The translations under genes were made by a program, and so were the position numbers. From NCBI GenBank assembly GCA_037975125.1, contig CM075853.1, forward strand, positions 31,718,795 to 31,782,794: a DNA stretch of 64,000 bases. The letters are read 5' to 3'. The stretch is from Latrodectus hesperus (Eukaryota > Arthropoda > Arachnida > Araneae > Theridiidae). The notes below the pieces were generated by a model. That model did no database searches. It had not been told where the DNA came from and saw only the letters and a program-made list of their open reading frames with translations. Position 1 is the stretch's first letter. The number at the start of each line of letters is the position of its first letter. Below are positions 12,506-22,759 of this stretch, one piece after another.

Positions 12506-15500
12506 TTTGTTGATATAAATGTACCATATATTAATAAAAATAATAATGACATTAAAAACTATTACCTGTGATATTTTACTAATAGTTTTTGTAACTGTAT
12601 TAACAGTGCCACTTTTTAAGATTTTAGAAGTTAGTTTTGTTTGAGGGCTGAACATAAGTCAGGGAAAACTTGCTCTTGTTTCCTATTACTGTGCAAGCTC
12701 TCACTTTCATACATCAATGACGAATTGATGAAATTAAATATTTTCTCATTTCTATGCTTTTGATTATACGCTATCACACGTAGCTTGTATTTACTATGTT
12801 ATAAAAATACTGATGTTATTTTTGAGTTTCATTGAATCAAAGTATTTTGCACTTATTTCAGTACATTATAAATAAAAGCTGTGAAACGTACTGAATGGAA
12901 GTCCCTATATTTGAATGGAAAAATCGAACATAATTGATGTAATTCTAAAATTACTTTGTCGAGTCGCGTTTATATGAATGCTGCCAACTTTAGATGTCAG
13001 TCAAGGATAAACAATGAAATAATTTTGTTTTAAAAATAACAAATAAAAGTTAACTTATCTGAAAACATTGTGAGTGGATGATGACTGGCTTTAGTACCAA
13101 ATATATAAAGATTCTGCTATATGAGCCAAGGATACCCTGATTTATGTCTAAACAAGATAATATATGGAATTTCAAATTACACTTATGTATCGACTTTTTT
13201 CAAAAAGGTATTAATATTATAAATTGAAACCTTTTTAGATCACTCAAATAAGTCAAAAAGTGTGACTTCATAATCGTGTTCAACAATCAGAAACTATCTG
13301 AGCCAATTGCTTATTCGATATTTTAAAAAAAATTTAAGATTAAAATATTATGAAAATTACCAGATTTCTATTTTATATAATTAGAATACGATTAGATAAA
13401 TTGATTTGTGTAAATTAAATTGTTTATATATTTATTTGGTGGTCAGAAGCAGTATAAGTTTAATCTATCTGTATGACATTTCTCTGGTGATAGTAAATTC
13501 AGTGGAATAATTTAAGTTTAGGTACACAAAAAGTGGACTAAGATTTTTCTTAAAAAGTAGTTTTCTTTTATATTTATAAAACTGTCATCATATTGATGAA
13601 CATTTTTAATAAAAAATATTCGATTAATTTACTTGTTAGGATCGAAATGCAATTGTGAACAAGAACATGTTGTGGCCAGGAGGTGTTGTTCCATATGTTG
13701 AAGACCCTAACTTGGGTTCCACTGTTCGTAAGTATTAGTATGCATTTTAATAAAAAAAGCATTTATTACTCCTGTTCTTGATAAAAACATCTTTAATTTC
13801 TTTTTTAAATGAAATAGAAATATATTAAGAATGTCTATTTGTGGATCACTGCGTCCATAAAGTAGTCCTTATATGAAATATTACTAAATGAATAAATTTA
13901 AAAAGTTAGGTTGTGTTCTTATAAGAAATGGTAAAACTAAATTTTAATTCATTTCTGTACAGAACGAAGAAAATTGCTTAGTGATAATGTATGTTGGAGA
14001 ATATATAACGTGTAACACAATAATTCATTAATATTCTTAACTTCATAGAAGGCTATTCATAAATTATTATATCTAAATAAATTTATTTAATTTTGTCCTG
14101 TAATTTTTATACATAATCATTAACATCGTTAAAGATGAAACATAGAATAACGGTGAGTAACACAACCTCAATTTCATCCTTATCTAAATGCAGTGATAAT
14201 TTCTTATTCATTAAACATAGTACATACAAAAACCAAAATAGCATATTCTGAAACTTTTCGCGTGAACATTTATTCTTCATTAATGACTTAATTAAAACAT
14301 CATCATGTGTTGCATTATTTAGAGTGAAATTTTTTGCATTTTTAATATTCAAAAATTAGAAATTTTAATGACTTAAAAATAACATTCAATTAAAACTCTG
14401 GTTGATCATAATTGTTATAAGTATCCACAACATTTGATTTTTTTCAAAAAAATTCTCTTTCTAATTCACAATGTAAGCAATTACAATATTAGTAAATTAT
14501 GCCATAAACTGTATATGTGGCTTTATTATGATGTGGTGGGTAATAAAATAGAGAGTAAATATTCAGCATGACTTTTTGACCATTTGTCATTACCATTTGT
14601 CAAGAGGGCTTCAAAATTTTACAGATATTAGATTGCATTCATTATTCGCATTCGCAACGAGAGAAAGAAATCAAAAAATCTCTAAGCCCGGAGTACACAT
14701 ACACACACATACACACACAACATTGATCTAAATAAATAAAAACTATGCTGAGGCAACTTATTTCTAATGGCTTAATTTGAGGTACTTCTCACCATTGTCA
14801 AAAATTGTCTTAGCAACTTAGTAACATTACCTGGACAGTAACAACGAGTCGTTAAATAAGGTATGCAAATCCTAATTTTTGTGGTAGCGAGTAATCCAGA
14901 TTTAATCTAATTGTCTAACATCCTTTTTTTCCTTGAAATCAGGTTCCACATCTTTAAAATAAGAGTCTTTGTCATTTCAACATCATAGGTTACTGGTTTT
15001 GCAGTAGTTTTGAAATCATATTAAGCCATGAATTCTGATAATATATTCATTAAGATTTTTTGGTGATATTTTCATGCCACTTTTTAATTTTGAATTACCC
15101 AATCGAAGCAGTTAAAGCAAAAGTTTTTGAAGAATCCCAATTTTTCCATATTTATATATTTTTGGTTTTTGACTTTATAAAAACTGCTTACGCATGGTTT
15201 GTTTTAATAAGATATTTTGTTTGGCATCATTTACCACTGTAAATATCACAGTTTAATTATTTTCGTAATTGGAATTCAAAGAAATATCTGAAAGATATAA
15301 TCAACTAACTAAATATTATTTCATCGTTTTTCTTTTTTTACTTAACTCGCAGCTAATGTTAAATTTAGTCATTTAGATGCTCATTAAATTTTAAAAAAAT
15401 TCCAAATGCTCTAATTCCAGTTCAATGATTACATACTACAAAATTAATTAGGCAACATTTTGACGACAGTCATCGTTAAGAAAAGAAAGATCAATGTTGC

Positions 15501-17461
15501 ATTTTTAGATGCTCTTTTTCAAGATTATAAATGCTTAGATTAATATTTATCTTGTGATAACAGAATAAGGCCCATTATCTATAAATATTTTTCTCAGAGT
15601 GTATTTCATGGTAGCTTCTCAAGTGAATTATACTGCTTATAACAGTTTACAATTGCTGTTCTGTAACAATCTTCAAATAGAAATCTGTCTATTTCACGAT
15701 ATTAAAACACGACAATAAATGGATGAAAATATGATATTTTTAATATCCTTTACTTTAGTCCGTTTGTTATGGGATTAGGGGAAATCTCCAGCTAATATCA
15801 CTTTAATTAGCATCATACACTCAAAGTCAGTTGAGATTAAAGGTTTCAGGCCGTTACTATATTGACATTCTAATTTCTTCAATACACAATAATATCAAAG
15901 AGCAAATAACTGTTTAATATCATTGTGCAGGACAGATGATAGCAGTTTAGGCACTGATTTTGTCACACGATTATAGATCAAATTTTTAAGGAGACCTTTT
16001 ATACCTTTGGGGTATAAATAATCAAATGTTTTGTACAGACAGAATTCTCCCTGCTCTTTTTCCCCATCTTAAAACTTTAAAAACGTTTCTATACATAAAT
16101 TATTATCATCAGATGATTGAGATTTTTTATCTTAACTAGGTAAAATATCATTTAAATTGCATTTATATTAAAAATAAACTATCTGTTGGTAATATAATTA
16201 AACTAGTTAATCAATGAAAAAAGAAATTAAATATCTCGTGCTGAGCGCTGTGTAGAATTGAGAACAAGAATATGTATTATTGAATGTTTTCAATGTTACA
16301 TGAATAGAAAAGTTACAGATTACTCTCTCTCTTATATTCTATGTTAATATTACATATTAATAATGGTAAAATTCTGCGTATATTTGCTAATTAATATGAT
16401 CTTAGAAACTTTAATATTGTTAAAGTAGAAAAACAACTGTATATTACATTTATAAAATACAAACAATATTAATTTTCTTGAAACGGTATATTCCAAGAAT
16501 ACGACAAATGAAATCCTGTGTATTGTTGTGCTGTGGCTTCTCCTGGTTGACAGCAGCATCAAACCAGGTCCATGAAAGTGAACGCCTTCAAGCAATGGTG
16601 CACAGCCTCAGGGCTCGAGAATAACTGGCATTTATTTAAACCGATGCAGGCCAAAATGTGGGCAGGAACAGCTTGAATCACATTGCATTTTGGACACAGG
16701 GGATAAATTTTGTGGCCCGACGATTGTGTCTACTTCGAAATCTTGCAAGAATGAAATCCTCAAGAACCTTGATGACTGTTACTCTTAGTGGAAAGCTATT
16801 TTACAGTAGATATCCAAATGCATTAAAGTTTTAATCTAGCCGATTTTTTGTGTTAAAGTCGAGTACTTAATATCATGCTTATTTTGATGTTAATAGGTAA
16901 CAAATCATTTCAATCAATTTTATTTTAATCAAGAATTTCATCAATTAATGTCTATGACATTCACAGATTGTACAGAATATAATCATTTATCATTATACTC
17001 TAAACTTTGGCCAGCAACCCAAATTATTTGAAACTTAATCTTTAGGGAATCCACATTCTTTTTCAGCATTGAAATGTAATTATTAGTTCTTAGAAAGTCC
17101 TTTAAAAAAGTAAATATTTTTAAAAATAGGCATTTTGAGAAGGTTTGATCATAAAAATGCATTGAACGTGACCTCTAAAGATAAGTTTTGCAGAAATATA
17201 AATAAAAATTATTGATACCCATTAATATGCTATTAATTAAGCATTTTTTAGAAGTAAAATATTGTAAATAACCTTAATAATCTTTTACATTTAGTAATAT
17301 TCTAAATTTATAATTTATTTACAAAACATTTTTAAAAATTATTATTTTACAGTGAAGTTCACTCTTGAAAGGTCATTCAATCAGTACCACACCAAAACCT
17401 GCATTCGATTTGTACCCAGAACCAATGAAAAAGATTACATTCGTCTCTTCCCAGGACAAGG
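8976..17461 (+). CDS. astacin-like metalloprotease A1, exons 1-4 (3' part lost at gap)
   Basis: This is a secreted zinc endopeptidase of the astacin family. Coding exons are 8976-9039, 11885-11952, 13640-13727 and 17353-17461. Their lengths (64, 68, 88, 109) and phases equal those of intact gene B. They encode a signal peptide, a propeptide with the FYGD aspartate-switch motif that caps the zinc in the zymogen, the activation region starting at Arg-Asn-Ala, and the first conserved cysteine. The zinc-site and Met-turn exons are not found before the 100-base N gap at 18,719. Either they lie in the unsequenced gap or A1 splices into exons 5-6 at 21,194 and 22,495, which phase allows. Introns carry a SINE, a hairpin and AT microsatellites. 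Confidence 0.85.
9899..9974. repeat. (AT)38 microsatellite
   Basis: A pure AT dinucleotide tract of 76 bases in intron 1 of A1. Confidence 0.98.
11255..11318. repeat. 25-bp direct repeat
   Basis: TTGTACTCAATAAATATTAT plus CATAA occurs at 11255-11279 and again at 11294-11318, a 39-base period, so it is a recent local tandem duplication. Confidence 0.9.
11885..11952 (+). CDS. A1 exon 2: propeptide with aspartate switch
   Basis: Acceptor CCCAG at 11880-11884, donor GTAAGT at 11953, phase 1 in and phase 0 out. It encodes DFYGD then an acidic Leu/Gly-rich stretch ending in two Asp. FxGD is the conserved astacin motif whose Asp binds the active-site zinc in the proenzyme. Confidence 0.9.
12056..12354 (-). 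mobile_element. tRNA-derived SINE (family 2) with 14-bp target duplication
   Basis: The insertion is bounded by identical 14-base direct repeats TTGGGATTAATAGA at 12056-12069 and 12341-12354. On the minus strand the element opens with a tRNA-like head: A-box GGTGGCTTAGTGGCAGCG and B-box AGTTCGATCC. A unique GC-richer body of about 190 bases follows, without the AAC tail of family 1. The two plus-strand open frames over it are shadows. It sits in antisense orientation in intron 2 of A1. Confidence 0.9.
12360..12445. repeat. 39-bp inverted repeat (hairpin) abutting an AT microsatellite
   Basis: Arms 12360-12398 and 12407-12445 pair with one mismatch around an 8-base loop. It begins six bases after the SINE target duplication and runs directly into a (TA)n tract. 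It could be a tiny foldback element or a replication-slippage product. Confidence 0.9.
12441..12499. repeat. (TA)n microsatellite
   Basis: A 59-base TA tract following the hairpin. It generates the spurious Ile-Tyr repeat frames on both strands. Confidence 0.97.
12500..13639 (+). other. remainder of A1 intron 2
   Basis: AT-rich; I see no exon, transposon end or structured repeat here. The minus-strand frame 13574-13762 overlaps real exon 3 and is a shadow. Confidence 0.6.
13640..13727 (+). CDS. A1 exon 3: activation site and mature N-terminus
   Basis: Acceptor TTGTTAG, donor GTAAGT at 13728, phase 0 in and phase 1 out. It encodes Asp-Arg-Asn-Ala, the usual position of astacin activation cleavage, then the conserved LWPGGVVPY that opens the mature domain. 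Confidence 0.92.
13728..17352 (+). other. A1 intron 3
   Basis: This 3.6-kb intron contains a short CA-rich stretch near 14,695. A less AT-rich patch at 16,495-16,800 resembles repeat DNA but I could not assign it. No other exon is recognised. Confidence 0.6.
16495..16800. other. unassigned GC-richer patch, probably an old repeat
   Basis: Its composition stands out from the surrounding intron and open stretches occur in several frames, but none matches a domain I recognise. No terminal repeats were found. Confidence 0.3.
17353..17461 (+). CDS. A1 exon 4: start of catalytic core
   Basis: Acceptor TTTTACAG, donor GTAAGT at 17462, phase 1 in and phase 2 out. It encodes the KFTLERSFNQYH and TCIRFVPRT segments. 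This Cys is the first of the four conserved astacin cysteines and would pair with the C-terminal one. Confidence 0.92.
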
Positions 17462-18718
17462 GTAAGTCTATAAAATGAGTTGTAAAATAATACAGAAACA
17501 TACAAAATATTCAAACATCCATTGCTATTTATAACATACTGTGTTCAAATATCAATAGATATTTATAGATCGTTTTAAAATATTTTAGAGAATTATATCA
17601 TTCTAAATAAAAGTTAGTTTTTAGGCACAGATGTTGTCTAATCCAGGATTCCAAATTTTGAATATTTTTGGAGATGAAGAAATGTTGCCAAGATGATGTA
17701 TTGTGACTTGCGAAATGACGTAAATACTACGGTTGCCAAAATAGAATTTTCCGCTTAATTCTGATAAATTTTCATATATATGATGTAATAAAAACCAGGT
17801 TTCCAAATACATAAGAAAATCCGCTAAACAATCACCAAACTCAGAATTTGACATTCTGGATTATACGACATCTGGGCCAATTTTTACAGTAAAGTGTAGT
17901 TTGAAGTAGAAAATAAGCTTGAAGTTTGAATATCAAATATTCACAGCATTGCATAATGTTATACAAACTACTGAACAGAAAACTATTGCTAGCAGATTGA
18001 GAAGAATTTAAAGTTTTTTCCATATTCAATGGTAACTCAAATTTTAACCAATAATAAAAATCCATTTCAACTGCCGATCCAGATGCATTCAATCGTTGTC
18101 ACTGTAGGATGTACGAACCCAAAATATTTATGGTAATGAAGTGAATTTACAAGCAATTCTGGATAATAAAAGTCAGGCTATTTACATGTAAATCTACCAA
18201 TATTTATTAGCAACAAATGTAAAAACGTGGAGAAATTTAAATATAACTAAAATAAAATGATCTTTATAGGCTTTTTATATATGTAAATAAAAAAACATGT
18301 AAAATCCACCAAGGAAAAAAATTTCCAAAATAATTGAGAAAAGTACTATATAGTATATTTACTTACATTAAAAAATTGCTTAAAATTTTACTTACACACA
18401 TATTTAAAGTAATTAAATTATTGAAAAATAAATATGTGTTGTTATTTCAAAGTATATGCGAATTTATTTTTCTGCAAACAATATTTGTAACTTATTTAAA
18501 AGCATCAATATTTGTTTTGTTAATGTAATTATAAAAAAATGTATGGATTATTGTATATTATGTTTCATGAATGTTTATTACATCAAGCAAATAAAATGCT
18601 TAATATTTAATTAAAAAATAAAAATTGATGAAAAAATTTTGTAAAAAATTTCTAAAACTTTCCTTATATAAAAATGGTTAAAACTTAATATTTTAGAATA
18701 TTGCATTTACGCAATTAA
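17462..18718 (+). other. A1 intron 4, interrupted by gap
   Basis: At least 1,257 bases, against 320-321 bases for the same intron in A2 and B. No exon 5 is present. The minus-strand frames at 17,621-18,092 and the plus-strand frame at 18,334 have no supporting signals. Confidence 0.6.
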
Positions 18719-18818
18719 NNNNNNNNNNNNNNNNNNNNNNNNNNNNNNNNNNNNNNNNNNNNNNNNNNNNNNNNNNNNNNNNNNNNNNNNNNNNNNNNNN
18801 NNNNNNNNNNNNNNNNNN
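18719..18818. other. assembly gap, 100 N
   Basis: Exactly 100 N, the conventional length for a gap of unknown size. It separates A1 exon 4 from sequence matching intron 2 of gene B, so it joins two non-equivalent points of the gene structure. Confidence 0.99.
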
Positions 18819-19380
18819 AATTTATTTAGTAATGATAAAACTGAACATTAAAAACGTTTAAAATATTTATTTCCTAAAATATAAAGTAAGAATCTCGGCA
18901 TTAATTTAAAATTCTATAGACATTTATTTTCTCCATTAAACGATATTATTTAATATTATATAAATAACAATTTTTAAGAATTTCTACAGTATTATTTATG
19001 TGAAAAAAATTGTGATAAATGTTTTAACAAATTATCTTCAAGTTTAATAACTTATTGAAAAAAATGCATAATTATATTGCTTTATTGGTAAAAGTCGGTA
19101 TATGTGTCAATGATTATATTTCACTAAAGAAAAATGGGAAACAAAGAAAGTAGAGGAAAAGCCCATATTTCTTAAATATTAAAATTAAATTATATAGATA
19201 GCATTTTATACAATCAGAGAACATGATTTAACATTCCTGACAAGCACTTAAATTTATAGAATTATAACTTAGAGTTTGCTATCCCCTTTTGTATAATATT
19301 TCTTTGAAAAATATTTTAGACATCTATTGCTAGTTAATTTTGAAAAATTGTTCATAAATTGAATTTCTATTTAAATATAG

Positions 19381-19468
19381 GATCGAAATGCGGTTGTGAA
19401 TCCGAATATGTTGTGGCCGGGTGGTGTTGTTCCATATGTTGAAGACGCAAACTTAAATGTTACAGTTA
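19381..19468 (+). CDS. A2 exon 3: activation site
   Basis: Acceptor AATATAG, donor GTGAGT at 19469, phase 0 in and phase 1 out. It encodes Asp-Arg-Asn-Ala and LWPGGVVPY. It is identical to B exon 3. The 72-codon open frame starting at 19,396 runs past this donor into intron and is not a gene. Confidence 0.92.
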
Positions 19469-22400
19469 GTGAGTACTTTTACTTGCTTTATAAAAACCGT
19501 ATCAAAAATATATGTAGTTGGGGTGATTTAAATTTGTCTAGTTTGTTTGTTGGAAGTGACAAAGTTCCAGTTTATCGTAATAATGTGGCATTTATAGTCA
19601 AACTTGAGTTTTAGTATATGAATGAAAATTCTTTAGGTCAACAACTTAATTATATATCAATAACAATGGAATAACTAAATTTTTTAAGTAATAATTAAGA
19701 ATAAATAAATTATATGTTTTCTACAAGTTCCACGACAAAAATTGAAAACAGATACATGTTGCAGCTTTTAAATATGCAAGTTTTAAACTTGATATTAATG
19801 AATAACACTTCTGATAATAGTTTTTTATTACAAAGTTGAAACATAGTCTGTATTTCTCTACCATTAGACTCTCAATATATAATCCAATAATACGTCTTGA
19901 AAATTCTAATAGATAAGTGTAAAGCAAGGACTTTATAGGTTTAACTAGATTCATTAATTAAAATAAAATAAAAACTTCTTGTATCTAATACTTGACATGA
20001 TTCAGGCTTTCAAAGGGCCCAAGATTATTTTCCAGAGACTGCTTTCGTATTGCCGAGTATTTTACAATATTACATTAAATATTGAACGTTTAAAACAGTG
20101 ATTATTTAAATCGATTACATTAAGCCTAGGTATATATATGTATCGAAACATCATAAAATCCGTTATAATGAATACTAAGTACATATGGGTATAATAAATA
20201 AATGATATAATATAATAATGAATGGGTGTTACAAAGCAGCCAATATATAAATATATGGTGAAGTTTAAATGTGAAGCATTCCTGTTTCCGTTATTCTCCA
20301 AAGTATTTTCAGACTCGTCCAGAATCTTATCCTTATCTTCATAACTACTCCAGAATCATCATAATTATTATCCTTGATGTATTGATGGTAATAAATAAGA
20401 TAATAACTAATTATAATATTTAATAAGAATCATCTTGCATAAATGTAGTTGATATAAACTTCTTACTTAACTAAAACATTAACTAAAACAATAACCTCTT
20501 TTACTGTTACAACGTTTAATTGCTGAAAAATATGAGAGAATATTCGGGCCATTAAGGCTGTTTTAAGGAAATAAGTACTACGTGTTTTGTATTTATTTCT
20601 CATAAGAAAAAGCTTAAAACAGAAAATTATGATACAAGGTTTTCATCCATTCCATTTTAATATAAATATTTTCTTATTTCGAATTTATGAGCACATTATA
20701 TTTTTCTAATAATATAATAATTCTCTAATAAAATATTTATTTCTAATTTCATACATTTTTTCAGTGAAATTTATTCTTGAAAGAGCATTTAAGCAATATC
20801 ATACACAAACCTGCATTAGATTTATTCCAAGAACCACTGAAAAGGATTATATTCGTCTCTTCCCTGGGCAAGGGTAAGTCCTTAAACAATATAGAGTGAC
20901 TGATAAAATCTGAAGAATAATTTTGATTAAAAGAGTCTAGATTTGTTATTTCTCATCGCTATCTTCTCATTCTGGGGAATAAATAATTTCAGTATCTGTT
21001 GATTTCTTTGGAATTAGTTACCTCTTCTCAACTTTTCTTTATGGAATCAAATCGTGGCAAATTATAGCCGAGATGATCATGAAATGCATTTCTTGAAAAT
21101 AATAGTAGAAGTTTAAATTTTTGAAGAAATTTCATAAAATTGAATATAATTAATTCAATAAGGAATTAAATGAGTCCCCTTATCTCTTTTCAGGTGCTAC
21201 TCCCACGTAGGTCGCACTGGTGGAGCTCAGCCAGTATCTTTGGGTCATGGTTGTGGGTGGGAAGCAACCATTGTCCACGAACTGGGTCACGCCATCGGTT
21301 TCTACCACGAACAAAACAGATCTGACAGAGACGACTACATCAGGATTATATGGGAAAATATCAAGGAAGGTAACCATACTGTTTCATAAGCTCTTCGCAT
21401 TGGTTTGAAGATATGTGTATATTATTTACCTATTATTGGTTATTATGAAAAACTACTGAAGAGGAAAGTAGTTTAAATGGCACTAGACATCGCTAGTAAA
21501 ATTGTAAATAAATGTCACAGGGGAAATATAAGTTTTAACTACGCTAGATAGTTTTAAGACATTAGTAAAAATACTTCACATATTTTCTTTCTAAAGATGA
21601 ATGTTTAGGGCCGTGTAGCCTAGTGGTTAGGGAATAGGCCTTCCATCCGGGAAGGGTCAGGTTTGATTCCCAATGCCACCAAAGACCCACCGAGTGCATG
21701 CGATATACGTGCTCGTAAAATCTGTGGAATCGAAAGTCCTGTGGTCTGACGTTGAGCAGTTACCATTGGGGTTTGGAGAAATTTTTCTCCCTCTCTAAAT
21801 CAATGTCCAAATGGAGGGCGTAGATTCTGTGGCGATGTCATCAGAGGAGTTTAGAGCAAAGTCCACCTTCGTGGTGCTCTGGTTAAACGATAGACGCATC
21901 CTACTGACTTCAATTCGCAAAGTCAATGGCCTAGTGATCTTGGCTTTTCTAGGTGTTATTAATAAAAATAGATGAGTGTTTGGATTTTGACGCAAGAGAT
22001 TAAAAGATGCTATTCCCCAGAAAAAAAAGTATTTATAAAGAATATTTCTTTGTAATTGTTTTACTTTATATTTAAAGAACTGTAAATTCATAATTAACAA
22101 TTATAAAGTTTCACCTTTCAAATACGTGTATAAAAAAGGGAGTACGTCTTGCCAGCAAAAGTAAATAATTAATTTAGACTATTTAAGTCAGATATACTGA
22201 ATTGCTCAAATGCATCACTTATGTTCCCTTGAATTTAGATACAGCGCTGTAGAAGATAAAAAAAAATCTATACTATTTTTGAAATGGAAAATAGGTATAG
22301 ATTAATGTTATAAGCATAAATAATAATTATTTCAACAGTTAAAATATAAGAAATATTTACCAACTTAAATAAGAAATATTATGTGTTCCCTCAGAACATA

Positions 22401-22721
22401 TATGAAATTTTCCTTTTCCACGAGAAAATACAGATATACTTTGAATTAATTTAAGATTGATGTGCTTTGATTATTAATGTTTGACAATTCATAGGTGCTG
22501 CTGATCAATTCTTCAAGCTGAAGCCTCATCAAAATCAGCTCTTGACACCCTTCGACTACGAGTCCATCATGTTATACGGATCCATGACCTTCTCCAAGGA
22601 CAGGAAGGCTGGTCTGAGGACCATGGAAGCCAAGGATGGATCTCTCTTGAGAGAAGTCTTCTCAAAGGGAAAGCTCAGCCCCAGCGACATTCAGAGGATC
22701 AAGAAGTTGTACAACTGTTAG
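19381..22721 (+). CDS. astacin-like metalloprotease A2, exons 3-6 (5' part lost at gap)
   Basis: Exons are 19381-19468, 20765-20873, 21194-21369 and 22495-22721, with lengths 88, 109, 176 and 227 as in gene B, all open and in phase. They cover the mature enzyme: activation site, zinc-binding HExxHxxGFxHE (21276-21311), the SIMLY Met-turn with the zinc-ligand Tyr, and a terminal Cys before TAG. Exons 1-2 and the promoter are missing. In gene B exon 2 lies only about 250 bases upstream of where the A2 sequence resumes, so they probably lie in the gap. AATAAA signals follow at 22730 and 22743. The role is presumably a secreted digestive or venom protease. Confidence 0.88.
19469..20764 (+). other. 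A2 intron 3
   Basis: It is collinear with B intron 3 (33282-34559) and diverges slightly more than the exons. I see no transposon or RNA gene. The minus-strand frames 19,721-19,954 and 20,062-20,301 are unsupported. Confidence 0.7.
20765..20873 (+). CDS. A2 exon 4
   Basis: Acceptor TTTTTTCAG, donor GTAAGT at 20874, phase 1 in and phase 2 out. It encodes [12 protein letters not shown] and [14 protein letters not shown], with the first conserved Cys. It differs from B by about one base. Confidence 0.92.
21194..21369 (+). CDS. A2 exon 5: zinc-binding active site
   Basis: Acceptor TCTTTTCAG, donor GTAACC at 21370, phase 2 in and phase 1 out. It encodes the two central cysteines, which should pair, and [19 protein letters not shown], an exact fit to the astacin signature HExxHxxGFxHExxRxDRD. 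The 62- and 65-codon frames on other frames or strand here are shadows. Confidence 0.95.
21370..22494 (+). other. A2 intron 5
   Basis: Besides the SINE I see nothing. Unlike introns 2-4, it shows no similarity to intron 5 of B, although the exons on both sides are nearly identical between the two genes. Confidence 0.75.
21608..21968 (+). mobile_element. SINE family 1, near full length
   Basis: The tRNA-like head has A-box GTGTAGCCTAGTGGTTAGGG and B-box GGTTTGATTCC. The body shares CATGCGATATACGTGCTCGT with 1.3 kb and the CCTTCGTGGTGCTCTGG block with 5.1 kb. It ends TGTTATTAATAAAAA. It is sense-oriented in intron 5 of A2 and absent from B intron 5. The 101-codon minus-strand frame is a shadow. 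Confidence 0.88.
22495..22721 (+). CDS. A2 exon 6: Met-turn and C-terminus
   Basis: Acceptor TTCATAG, phase 1 in, stop TAG at 22719-22721. It encodes the [12 protein letters not shown]et-turn region. Leu replaces the usual His of SxMHY, while Met and the zinc-ligand Tyr are kept. It ends LYNC. Confidence 0.93.
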
Positions 22722-22729
22722 AAGTTTTT

Positions 22730-22748
22730 AATAAATGATGGGAATAAA
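22730..22748 (+). terminator. A2 polyadenylation signals
   Basis: AATAAA at 22730-22735 and again at 22743-22748, 9 and 22 bases after the stop codon. Genes B and C have one signal in the same position. Confidence 0.75.
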
Positions 22749-22759
22749 AAAGGACTGTT

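Larger units (their letters stand above)
18819..21369 (+). repeat. segmental duplicate of 32637-35165
   Basis: From the gap edge through exon 5 this matches gene B nearly base for base, with scattered substitutions and small indels. The stretch around 18,920-19,735, holding exon 3, looks essentially identical. A small deletion near 20,020 relative to 33,842, single-base changes beyond, and an abrupt loss of similarity at the exon 5 donor mark its structure. Confidence 0.92.

Noticed and set aside
12266..12655. Open frames with long Ile-Tyr repeats (also at 37,445 and 51,899)
   Set aside because: They are translations of TA microsatellites.
19396..19614. 72-codon plus-strand open frame, repeated identically at 33,209-33,427
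   Set aside because: It is astacin exon 3 read through its donor into intron; the repetition reflects the segmental duplication, not a conserved small gene.
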